Of a stretch of DNA of 64,000 nucleotides, positions 54,245 through 63,430 are shown piece by piece (the stretch's first letter is position 1; each line of letters starts with the position of its first letter). The notes under the pieces were generated by a model. The model made no database searches, was not told where the DNA came from, and saw nothing but the letters and a program-made list of their open reading frames with translations. The DNA is from Dermanyssus gallinae (taxonomy: Eukaryota > Arthropoda > Arachnida > Mesostigmata > Dermanyssidae). The position numbers were made by a program, and so were the translations under genes. The stretch is from assembly GCA_003439945.1 (NCBI GenBank), contig QVRM01006121.1, positions 816,501-880,500 on the forward strand, read 5' to 3'.

Positions 54245-54925
54245 CCATTGCGTAGCAAGGCTACGGCGGCCATGATTTTAGTGGGAGACGTTACTGACAT
54301 AGACCTAAAAATTGCGCTAAATTTATTTAGAATAAAAATTGTTCCTATAGTAAGATACTGCCTTCCCGCAATAGCCCCTTATTTCACAATATCGGACCTT
54401 AAAAACATAGATAAAATAAAATCTTATTTCTTAAAGCGCACTTTAGGCTTGCCAAAGAACGCATCGGCCACGTTCGCACTGGAACTATGCCACGAACGCA
54501 CACTAGTAGAGGATTTAGTACTGGACAAGATACCGTTCAGTACACAAATCTTAGAAGCCTACAGAGAATTTAGAGAAACCCGCAACATGGCATTTGTAAT
54601 GGGTCTCTATGTTGAGGGTCCAGCTTTTTGCAGCAATAAGTGGAAACTGTCATCACAGAAAAATAGATCTCTAATATGCCGAACAACATGGCACGGCTAC
54701 CACCACCTTTTGTGCTTAAGAGGAAATTGTTATGAAATTGACGAATGCGTATGTAAATATTGTGGCGAGTGCAATATCGGACGATACCACATACTCACTT
54801 GCTCGTTTATCGAAACACCGTCACTACAAGCACGTGTTAACGATATTATTAGCCTACAAAATGATATGTGAACTTTTGTAATACACTACCAATTTATGGT
54901 GAATAAACTTGAAACAATATATATC
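54245..54925 (+). pseudogene. LINE type A 3' end, best-preserved copy
   Basis: An open frame of about 207 codons (54248-54871). KIALNLFRIKIVPIVRYCLP (RT thumb side, as ALRLFDLKSAMAAYGIE at 7.5 kb) is followed by SYFLKRTLGLPKNASATFAL, NMAFVMGLYVEGPAFC, TTWHGYHHLLCLRGNCYEID and CVCKYCGECNIGRYHILTCS, a C-x-x-C-x(7)-H-x(4)-C zinc-binding motif. It ends with LQNDM and a stop, then GGTGAATAAACTTGAAAC. There is no in-frame RT before it, and the frame begins at GTA/ATG-poor sequence, so this is the end of a truncated element rather than a gene. Confidence 0.85.
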
Positions 54926-54996
54926 AGTCCATGTCGTTCACACCTCACGTAAAGTACCTTTTAAAGCGACCTGAACGTGTTTGGAAAATGTGTATG

Positions 54997-56546
54997 TGTA
55001 CTGTTATAAACATAAGGCAGTATTTAAAATGCGGACGCAGGGGAATGATGCCGTGTTCTGTGTAGTGCTGGGTGACGGTGAGTACGCAAAGTGCAGCAAG
55101 AGTGAATTCTGGACTAAAGGTATCCTATTTCGTCGTTGGGCTGGTGGTGCTCCCTACGAGAAAATGGTCATGGAAAGCTTTATCGCGCCTGGCGGTCCGG
55201 CTATTCGCAAGTGACTGCACAGACCTAGATATGCTAACGTGGAAACTACTAGGTCTCTACGGCTACTTCTCTGGAACTGTGAGGGACTAAGAGGAGCAAT
55301 AGATTTAGCGCCAGTTGACACGTTTACGTCGGTGGACTGGGAGGAACTGCATATCAATAATATGCGAGGGCTCCACCAGCTGGCAGTTCTACCTGCTGGA
55401 GGTCGTGGTAGACCAGTGGGTGAATTATCAATCTACCTACATAAACGTTTACCGCCGGCGCAATGTGTGAGGAAGAACGATTTCTGTGTAGGCCTCTCGT
55501 CTATGAGGGTGAACATAGCCGTCTTCTACCTCCCCCCACAACTTGACTCGGCAGAGGTCGCTGACACGGTGAGTTCTGGTATATCAGGTTTCGACCTGTC
55601 TATGCCAACCATCGTCGGTGGCGACTTCAATGCCCGAATTGATGGTGGGGCTACTAACGATAAAGGAGAGGTGCTGCTCCAGTTGATGAAATACTTTGGT
55701 CTGAGATGTGCAAATGCACGCGAAGACCACACGTATATAAGTCATAACGGAAGCAGCACCATTGACCTACTGTTTCACAACCTTGTCGATGGCGAAGTTG
55801 AAAGCTTCGATGTTCTCGAGGTGGCTGCAAGGAAGCACCTACCGGTGTCAGCAGTCGCAAATATTCCAGATATCTGGTTTAAGCAGCAAGGCGACCCACA
55901 CCTGGTTGCCACGAGGCGTGTTGACCTTTCACTATTAGAGGTTGATAGCCTCGAGGTGGGCTGTGATGTGGATACTTGCTGTGAACTGCTAGAGAGAACC
56001 ATGAGAAGTGCAGTCAAGTGGAAGAGACCGGGCAGAGGAAATCACGACAGTAGTTTTCTCAAGCTTGCTATCTCGCCCACCGTGGGGTGCTCGAGCTCTT
56101 GCGCCAAGCGAGGGTAGAGGCATCACCGCAGCTGCTAGCCAGACGCAGGCTTGACTACTTCAACAGTAGAAAAGCTTATATAAAGCTATGCCTGAAGCAC
56201 AAGCGTGAATACGCTAGGCGGGAGGAAATTCGACTGATTGAAAGAGCAGAACGCAAGCCCTCAGCCTACGTTGTACGACCTCGTAGGGGGGCGAACCACC
56301 TGCTCAGCGACGAACAGGTAACGAGTCACCTGACCTGGTCTTCTATATAACTGCGAGACGGTACGCCTGGCTCCAATGATTGAGCACCCTCTCACATTGG
56401 AGCAGGAGACTATGAATCTGCCCTTTGAGGTAGAAGAAGTAAGTCAGGTTCTGCACTCTCTTCCGAGAGGAAAGAGTGCGGGACCAGACCAGGTGTACTA
56501 TAAACACTGGGTGCAGTATGTACTGTGTACTGTTATAAACATAAGG
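54997..56546 (+). mobile_element. LINE segment (endonuclease + RT start) bounded by 23-bp direct repeats
   Basis: A perfect 23-bp repeat (starting TGTGTACTGTTATAAAC) occurs at 54997-55019 and 56524-56546. Between them is LINE coding sequence. The endonuclease frame (55239-56117) has LRLLLWNCEGLRG (motif with the metal-binding Asn), PTIVGGDFNARIDGG (catalytic G-D-F-N), GSSTIDLLFHNLVDG and RKHLPVS. The last is normally S-D-H-x-P-V, so the Asp is Lys here and the His is kept. After a frameshift come RRRLDYFNSRKAYIKLC and RREEIRLIERAERKP. Then FEVEEVSQVLHSLPRGKSAG and PDQVYYKHW (RT entry motif), stopping abruptly at the second repeat. The element is therefore 3'-incomplete. Confidence 0.85.
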
Positions 56547-57929
56547 TGTGTACGCAAATTCGAATGTAATTCGGAATGGGGTACGAGAATTTGGATGACA
56601 GGTGGATGATGGAGGTTGTGCAATAAGCGAGACTGCCATTTGTTGGTAATAATATGTCATTTTTAATTTATTTAATTTAATCATTTCTTCCATTATAAGG
56701 CGTTTTAGCACCTTGTTAATCATGTTTATATAATGTCTTCTTTTTTTGCGAACCTTTCTCTAGTGACTAGTTCTTAGTTCTGTTTTGTAGAAAGAAATCG
56801 TGGTTCTTCTGGCCGAGAAAAGTGATTTAACCAGTTTCTGCGGTTTTCATAGGGAGGTTAGGTACGATCATTCTGAATTAATCTACGTTACGCAGACCCT
56901 CTCTCTGCAGATATGAAAAGGATGGGCTATTGTCATAACAAACCAGTCAAGCCTATGTATACGTTTCGGGGTAAATCCGTCGTCTTTGTGCAGGTCATGA
57001 GAAAGCCAACTGGGGTAGATAGAGAGGGGAACTTCTGTAGATCGAGCAGAAACGACACAGATATTTGGCGTGTTCTGACACAATTTATCGCAATACTCTC
57101 TAGCCATGAGCGTGAGTAACTTGGCAATGAGATAGATATCTCAGGGTAGCGTATTGGTCGGAATCGATGGTTTGCCTCACTTAAGCTCCGTGCGATCGGC
57201 CGTTAGAAGCGACGTAGAGGGCGAGTCTTCTCCGACAGAAAGCTGACGCTGACGTCAGAGACGCTATCAAAGGGCAAAACCGTGTCTGGCACGCACATGT
57301 CCGATCGATGTCGAGAGGCGATACACCAACGTTATTAGCTCTTGTCCCTGCTGACTGTGCTGCTGGAGGGGGGGCTATGTCGACACCATTCGCGCTCGAC
57401 GAACATCGAGCTAATAATAATAATAACAATAAAATAATAATAAAATGAAAATGTAATATAACAATTTCATTTCACATGGTTCAAACTAATTAATACGTTA
57501 ATTAATAATGCTTTTACTAGAAAGAAAAATAGGATGCCCTCATTTTGTACAATATCTACAGTATACATATTACAGATTATCATACTAAAAACCTTAATAT
57601 GAAAAAGTACTAATAATGCGAATTATCGTCGGCGTATCACGTACAGACCAAGAGTGGGCGCTTAGCTTGCTTGGTATATCTACCACCGGAATCTTCAAGG
57701 TAATATACTAGTTAATTGCTCACGAATATCAATTACGTGTTAAGCTCAAGTCAATATCATAATATCTGAAGGTATCCGTTGAGGTAAATTTTACAGGGTT
57801 TGCAGCATAACCATTGATGAACATGCCAGCCCTGTTGTTTTGAAGGAGTAGCTGAAATTAACTTAGTTTTGCGGTAAATGTACTATAGACTACAGATATT
57901 AAGTAGGATGTAGTTCATCAATCTAGAGA
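56547..57929. other. Anoctamin intron 3, no gene supported
   Basis: 57130-57410 is GC-rich and ends in an AAT-rich tail (57412-57440), which would suit the 3' end of a LINE with an (AAT)n tail, but no motif supports it. Confidence 0.35.
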
Positions 57930-58234
57930 GAGGCAGAGCAGCCAGGCCCTCATGGTCTCGACGCACCCTCACAGGACGGATTACAAAATGGCATCCCCCT
58001 ATCCAACCGCAGGTAGACATGCGGGATGATAGTCAGGGATAGAGCTGATTGAAGGAGAACGGCAGAGACGCCTCTCCCACGGTTTCGATGTAATGCCAAA
58101 GTAATACCGAGCCTGGGGGGGTGGGGAGGAATCCGGGTTTAGTGGGTTTGCGAGTCTCACACTAGTCACGCAGGCTGCTAGTGGCGCATGAGCATCATGC
58201 ATTACCCAAACCTCCCAGAAAAAAAAAAAAAAAA
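57930..58234 (+). repeat. Poly(A)-tailed dispersed repeat, copy 3
   Basis: The longest clean copy, ending in CCTCCCAG and a 17-bp A run. The 3' 140 bp is almost identical to 16806-16945. The upstream part (TCGACGCACCCTCACAGGACG, GGCATCCCCCTATCC) matches 49800-49850. Confidence 0.85.
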
Positions 58235-58510
58235 ATGTTCATTAATCTAAGCTCTTTGAGAAATGAAAATCGGGAAGGATCGTGTCGGCATTTGGGAACA
58301 CTAACAAGTATCATAGGTTTGATATTTAAATTTAAAAAAAAACCTCTGAAACGACGATAATGCGTCTCCGTCAAAATTGACAGAGGCGCATATACTAAAA
58401 ACCGCGAATAAATGTTTGTAAACATCGACTAAATAAACCTTAATTGCTGAGTTACAGTTGTTTATAGCCCTATTCAAATAGTGATTAAAATTTAACTGCA
58501 GAAATGCTGA

Positions 58511-58715
58511 TTTTTTTTTTTGTATATATATTTTCCGTAAGGCAATTGCTCGTGTACGTTTTTTTTCGTGTCATGGCTAATTTTAATCCACTCCGACATT
58601 TGCCTTGTCTAAATTGGAAACCATGCAAACCAATTTAAGAGTGGCCGGTCTGGGTCTCGAACCCAGTCCTCCCGAATGCAAGGCAAAGACTTTGCCACTA
58701 AGCCATCTTGCTCGG
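58511..58715 (-). mobile_element. tRNA-SINE family 1, copy 5
   Basis: Full-length in reverse orientation. T run at 58511-58521, hairpin AAATTGG/CCAATTT, B box GGGTCTCGAACCC (reverse), A box GCCACTAAGCCA (reverse), ending CTTGCTCGG. Confidence 0.93.
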
Positions 58716-59453
58716 TTTCCTCTGCGCTCGAGTTCTAGAGAAGGTCTACCATGCGTATAAAAGTTTACCGGTTCATCCGTTCTTCTGGAACGTATCCGTT
58801 GGTAGCTATGTTATATTATGAATTTTGGAGTTTTACATGAAAAACAAGTCATCATGGTCCAATAGGGCAGGTAGATTTCCTGGAGGTGGTCAAGACAAGA
58901 CACAGCACGCTATGATTCTGAGCAAGTTCTTAGACACGTTTGTCTGAGCAATCGTTTAAGCAAGCTTTATTTTATTTGTGTCACGATGATGTACTGTGAA
59001 GATGCGGCGGCGAAGAAGAAGACCCGACAAATATTATTGTAGAAGGTTAAAATTTTGCACAATAATATTTGCCGGGTCAATCTTTACGTAAGAATTTGAA
59101 ACTTGATAAAGCATATACTGGTCCTGATGGCCAAACGCAAGTAAGTTTTGTTTTTACTGTTCCAAAGGCTAATCCTAACGGCCAAATCCATGCACCTTGA
59201 CACAAAAGTCACCCGACATTAGTTATCATTTGACTCATGTGTGCGCTATCTTGTGATCACTTTCCAAACTTAATTAATTCGCTAACTAACCAGACTGGCT
59301 AGGTCAGTATTGCAAATTAGGCGGTAAATGCAAATGAATCCCATCTGTGGGCTAAATTGATAGCCTGGATCCGTCCTGGATATAGGTATAAATAGCTAGA
59401 GCTTTTTGTTTGTTTATTAACCTGCTAATGAAGCTAACGATTGCACGTTTCAG
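58716..59453. other. Anoctamin intron 3, end
   Basis: Around 59010-59085 an imperfect inverted pair flanks a short spacer (CCCGACAAATATTATTG ... CAATAATATTTGCCGGG). Otherwise no feature until the acceptor TTGCACGTTTCAG (59441-59453). Confidence 0.5.
59014..59077. repeat. Short inverted repeat (hairpin)
   Basis: CCCGACAAATATTATTG near 59020 and CAATAATATTTGCCGGG near 59060 are reverse complements but for one base, with a spacer of about 22 bp. Possible small MITE relic. Confidence 0.7.
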
Positions 59454-59559
59454 ATCTCGCTGGACGAGGAGCCCGATATGGATGACCTGGATCAAACTGT
59501 TGACCCCCAGCAGTGGCTTCAGGACAAAATGGCCGAGCTTCTCGACCTTGGACAGAAAA
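59454..59559 (+). CDS. Anoctamin, coding exon 4
   Basis: 106 nt, phase 0 to phase 1; acceptor GCACGTTTCAG, donor AAAA|GTGCGT. It encodes ISLDEEPDMDDLDQTVDP then QQWLQDKMAELLDLGQK. This is the acidic linker of the dimerisation domain between the '..P-L' strand (exon 3) and the 'F-x-A-P-F' segment (exon 5), a region variable in length and sequence in the family. Phase agreement on both sides and the codon-like composition support it; sequence similarity alone would not. Confidence 0.8.
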
Positions 59560-59579
59560 GTGCGTACACCCTCTTGTTT

Positions 59580-59583
<4 letters not shown>

Positions 59584-59617
<34 letters not shown>
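59584..59617. repeat. (AT)n microsatellite
   Basis: About 34 bp of TA, directly adjoining the left end of the palindromic transposon. Confidence 0.95.
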
Positions 59618-59619
<2 letters not shown>

Positions 59620-60508
59620 TACAGGGTCTCCGATTATTTTCAACATCAATATAAACAATTGTAGAGCTCGTGAAAGTAAATATTTTTCCGATGACACATA
59701 GTCTCTAAGAAGTCTTGTTTTGAAGTGAGAGTAGTACTACTAAAATCCGTGACACTGGTGTTATTGCCCGACATAGGAGCAAAAATTTGCAATTGCGAGA
59801 TAACCAGTCCTTCTACACAGAAAGTACATTGTCGTGTTAGTGAAAGAAAGTGTATTGTCGTGTTCGTTCAAAAATCTGCTTCCTCTGAAGAACAACGGCC
59901 AGAAAAACGACAATTCGTAAAAATTAAGTTCTCTTATTAGCCTCCACGCCCAATACCTCAAAATATAATAAATGACCATTCACGGCGTTTAAAAGTAACA
60001 GGAAAATGCGCATTTTATGGACTCAATCTCAACATGCCCGCCGATAAATCTTAATTACGTCGCAACCACGGCTCGCATTGCCATACATTTGGCAACAAAA
60101 TAATCGCCATACAATTTGCGTGAAAGTTTTTGTTTTGAGCACGTGAATCGTTGCAGGGTTATAATTTTGGGGTATTGGGCGTAAAGGCAAGTAAAATAAT
60201 TTCATTTTGCAAATTTTCTTTCAACGACCATCTCGTATTTTCTGACCGGCGTTATATGTTCTTCAGAGGAAGCAGACTTTTCTTACGAACACGACGATAT
60301 GCTTAGTTTCTGTACAGAAGGCTGGTCTCGCAATGGCACATATTGTGATCTTATGTCGGGCAATAAAACTAGTGTCACGGATTTTAATAATATCACTCTT
60401 ACTCTAAAACAAGACCCCTTAGAGACTATGTTCCACTAGAAAAAATCTATACTTTAACGAGTTTTACAATTTTCTACATCGATCTTTTAAAAACATTCGG
60501 ACACTCTA
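59620..60508. mobile_element. Palindromic (foldback) transposon, non-autonomous
   Basis: The outer ends read TACAGGGTCTCCGATTATTT on the left and, reversed, AGAGTGTCCGAATGTTTTT on the right. Paired blocks moving inward are ATTGTAGAGCTCGTGAAAGTA / ATTGTAAAACTCGTTAAAGTA, ACATAGTCTCTAAG, AAAATCCGTGACACT and TTATTGCCCGACATA. CTGCTTCCTCTGAAGAACA and CACGACGATATGCTTAG lie further in, to a centre near 60050. Arms of about 400 bp, no coding capacity. The CAGGG-TGTCCG-like end and a TA-rich insertion site fit Tc1/mariner-type elements. It lies in anoctamin intron 4 and occupies most of it. Confidence 0.88.
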
Positions 60509-60722
60509 TATGTATATTCATATATGATATATTCTATAGAAGATTCCAAATTTACTTGCTGCCCGAATAGGTGTTTGAACTGTTTGATGTCTATACGAAC
60601 GTTACGATTTGAGTAGTGGCTACTCGCTAATATATTCGAGTCCTCTACGTTTTTAGCATAGACAAGGCAGTAGTAAAAATGTTGCCTGCTTCTGACCTGC
60701 TTAATGATTATTGTTCATGTAG

Positions 60723-60823
60723 CGCGCAATATTAGCGCGCCATTTCAGACGAAGTGTAAGGATTGGTTCATCGGACTTCGCGATCGGGATACGTTCTTCG
60801 GCAGCGCTATCCGTGGCCTTCTT
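60723..60823 (+). CDS. Anoctamin, coding exon 5 (end of dimerisation domain)
   Basis: The acceptor TTATTGTTCATGTAG (AG at 60721-60722) restores exactly the phase left by exon 4 (A+CG gives Thr). It encodes RNISAPFQTKCKDWFIGLRD and RDTFFGSAIRGLL, matching the anoctamin 'F-x-A-P-F-x ... F-L-x-x-x-D-x-D-x-F-F-x-x-A-x-R-x-x-I-V' segment that closes the N-terminal domain. The donor is placed at CTT|GTACGT (60824). The frame stays open for another 23 codons, so a later donor is possible, but similarity stops here. The five exons total 699 nt = 233 codons. The following exon (family motif R-T-x-Y-G...) was not found before 64000. Confidence 0.87.
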
Positions 60824-61284
60824 GTACGTTTTAACGTCTTGTACGGATACTGGCTTTTCTACAATTTATCACAGGACATCATCCGCTTTTGATTGAGCAA
60901 TTATTTTTATAAAAGATATCTTTGCGCGATACGTTTCTTGCTTTGTTTTTGTTTCTTCTTGAGCGATATTTTGTTGGCTCTCTTCTCTCGCTCCCTACAA
61001 CCCCTCCTCCTTTTCTCTTCTTGATGGCATCTAATGTTTGTGCTCTTAGGTCTGTTCCCCTCTTCGATTTCCATATACAACCTGATGTCGTCCCAGGTGT
61101 ATGTGCGTGTTCAATATATGCCAATAAATAAAAGAGGCAAAACAGTTATGACCAAGAAAGCTGCAAAGTAGAGGAGAGAAATAAGAAGGAGGGGTTAGAC
61201 TGCCAAGGCATCTTGGACGATTCCGCTTATCGGATATAATGTCTGTGTAATGCACGAATTAAACGATCTCCTTATTTCTTCGCG
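60824..61284. other. Anoctamin intron 5, no gene seen
   Basis: Pyrimidine-rich stretch 60960-61030; no recognised exon. Confidence 0.4.
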
Positions 61285-61294
61285 CTCTCTCTCT

Positions 61295-61332
<38 letters not shown>
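61285..61332. repeat. (CT)n-(AT)n compound microsatellite
   Basis: 12 bp of CT then about 35 bp of AT. Confidence 0.95.
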
Positions 61333-61334
<2 letters not shown>

Positions 61335-62037
61335 CTTGTTTAATCTCTGTAAAAATTGGCATTTATAATTGGTTTGGTTAACGTTAAATATATGCGACTC
61401 TTTGCTCTCTCTCACAGTGAAACAAAAAATCGTCAACCACATTATATTCTGCAGGCTCGTAAACGAAACGGTTGGCCGGTTATTTTTTCGATGCATCTTA
61501 GGTGAACACCGTTACTACCTCTAAATAGGACTTTTTGGATGCAAATTGCTGCCAAAGATCTGGGTATCTTGCAATTGTTCCCCGTGACATCTAGAATAAA
61601 AACATTTTTAAGGAGATTGTTTTTTAGTCTACACGATTCTCCGCTCCCTACTTATAATTCATCCTGAGGCATAATTTCAACGCACCGAGGGCCAGACACC
61701 TTGAGTTATCTATGGTTCCCCTAACAGTCCTTGTAGCAGCATGGCCGCTGACTCGCATCGGTATGGCTTTTCATCTACTCTCAATTAGCATCGCTCAAGA
61801 AATGCACTATACAACAGAGATCGAATGGGCGACAACCTGGTAGATTGCAACCATGACTAGCGCACTAGTACTTCGTGATATCTAAGTTACCGCTTCGAAG
61901 TGACTAGACAATTTCTAGACACATTTTTGACATTCATTTCTGGATACAGTTTCTAAAGTCGAACAAGTGTAGCACCTCACCACTCATCGAAAACAGATTC
62001 ATAATATTTTTCCTCACCCAAATCGATATCTTAGCAC
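61333..62037. other. Anoctamin intron 5, no gene seen
   Basis: Nothing recognised; checked for the next anoctamin exon without success. Confidence 0.4.
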
Positions 62038-62095
62038 GGCTTAAATGAGGGGCTCAACGGGGCTTAAATGAGGGGCTCAACGGGGCTTAAATGAG
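62038..62095. repeat. 23-bp tandem repeat, 2.5 copies
   Basis: Units of GGCTTAAATGAGGGGCTCAA plus CGG, head to tail, perfect. Confidence 0.93.
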
Positions 62096-62323
62096 CAACG
62101 ATACCAGTCCACCAGCCGATAAAACTTCGGTAGTAGGTGGTGAGATCCCAAGAACCCGAGTACAGCCGAGTAGGATATTTCATATATGGATACAACAGAT
62201 TTTTGTTAATACTAATTGCTAATCGGACAGAAGGTGAGTGCGCGAAAAGCAGAAAGAGATCGCCCTTACGCGCGCGAGATAGAGGAAGAGGAAGCTATGT
62301 ATAGTCCATGCGGCTCAATAGGC

Positions 62324-62365
62324 CAACCTCCATAGACCAATCTCCATAGACCAACCTCCATAGAC
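62324..62365. repeat. 14-bp tandem repeat, 3 copies
   Basis: Unit CCAACCTCCATAGA three times with one substitution (CCAATCTCCATAGA in the middle), followed by a partial unit. Confidence 0.92.
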
Positions 62366-63335
62366 CTCCACGACCAGGTTCGGCAGTTTACTCACTAAGC
62401 TTCGTCTGGCTAGACTTGCCGCCATTTACGGCGGAGACGGTTGCTACACAATTGTCTGTCGTTTCGAAATGACGTACATTGGTCGGCCGCTGAACATGTT
62501 ACGGTCTCGGCATATCTCTGAACTCTGCCAAGGTTCTATTTGCTGCGTCTGCTGTATCTTTACTTCTATCACTGCTATTCCTACTACTACTACTACTACT
62601 ACTACGACGACAAGGTCGACCAGCTGCTGCTGCTGCAGCACAGTAGTTCATTAATGTTGTTATTCTAGTTATCGCGTAGAGCGAGAGAAAAAGAGAGAGA
62701 TAGAGGGAGATCATAACGACTAGTCTGAAACCAAGACGTCGGTTGTCTAGGCCGATATAGGCCGTTCCCGAGGCGGGGAAGTGAAGGGGGGGGGGGGGAT
62801 GGGGTGGCACCGAAGTGCCGGGGGACATACTTCGAACAGCTCAGACTTCGAACGGTCAGCTCGATCAGCGGCAATCACTAATATGAAATTGTCGGCGGTC
62901 TAGGCCGCCGAACGCCAGCGAGTGCAGCGGCTCCCTGTCGGCCGTGTGTTCTCCGCAGCGGCGTAAGCAGGGCGTCCGACGGGGGTTTGACGCAAACTCT
63001 GCACTAGTAGGTCACCTACCTAACTGCTAGCTTAGCTTATCGATCGTGCACATATCATCATCAGCACCCCCCGCCCCTGCCCAGCAACATCAGCAATGTG
63101 GTCACCACCCGCCATTTGGGCATGCATTTTGAGTGGCGCTTTTAAATGCGACATTGTAAAATTGGCGAGCGCGTATGGAGTCAAGAAGGGGGATAATCCA
63201 GTTATATATAAATGCGGCCACCCCCCCCCCAAGGACGACTGAGTTTTACTGGGTGCAAGTCCCACACTACCGTGGCTTTAACAACGACGTTTGGTGTGCA
63301 TAATGCATTTTAACAGTAACCTCTGGTATATGCAG
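62366..63335. other. GC-richer intronic segment, no gene supported
   Basis: Includes ACT/CTG triplets (62580-62640), (GA)n-like sequence (62680-62710), a 13-G run (62786-62798) and a 10-C run (63221-63230). Composition resembles 13.5-16 kb, but no exon was recognised. Confidence 0.35.
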
Positions 63336-63366
<31 letters not shown>

Positions 63367-63370
63367 TCTA

Positions 63371-63428
<58 letters not shown>
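63336..63428. repeat. Two (AT)n arrays
   Basis: 63336-63361 and 63372-63428, separated by TTTACCTCTAG. The second directly adjoins the palindromic element. Confidence 0.95.

Positions 63429-63430
<2 letters not shown>

Noticed and set aside
54248..54871. 207-codon open frame as a host gene
   Set aside because: It aligns with decayed copies at 19.5, 27.0 and 42.9 kb and has the LINE Cys/His tail, so it is a retrotransposon C-terminus.
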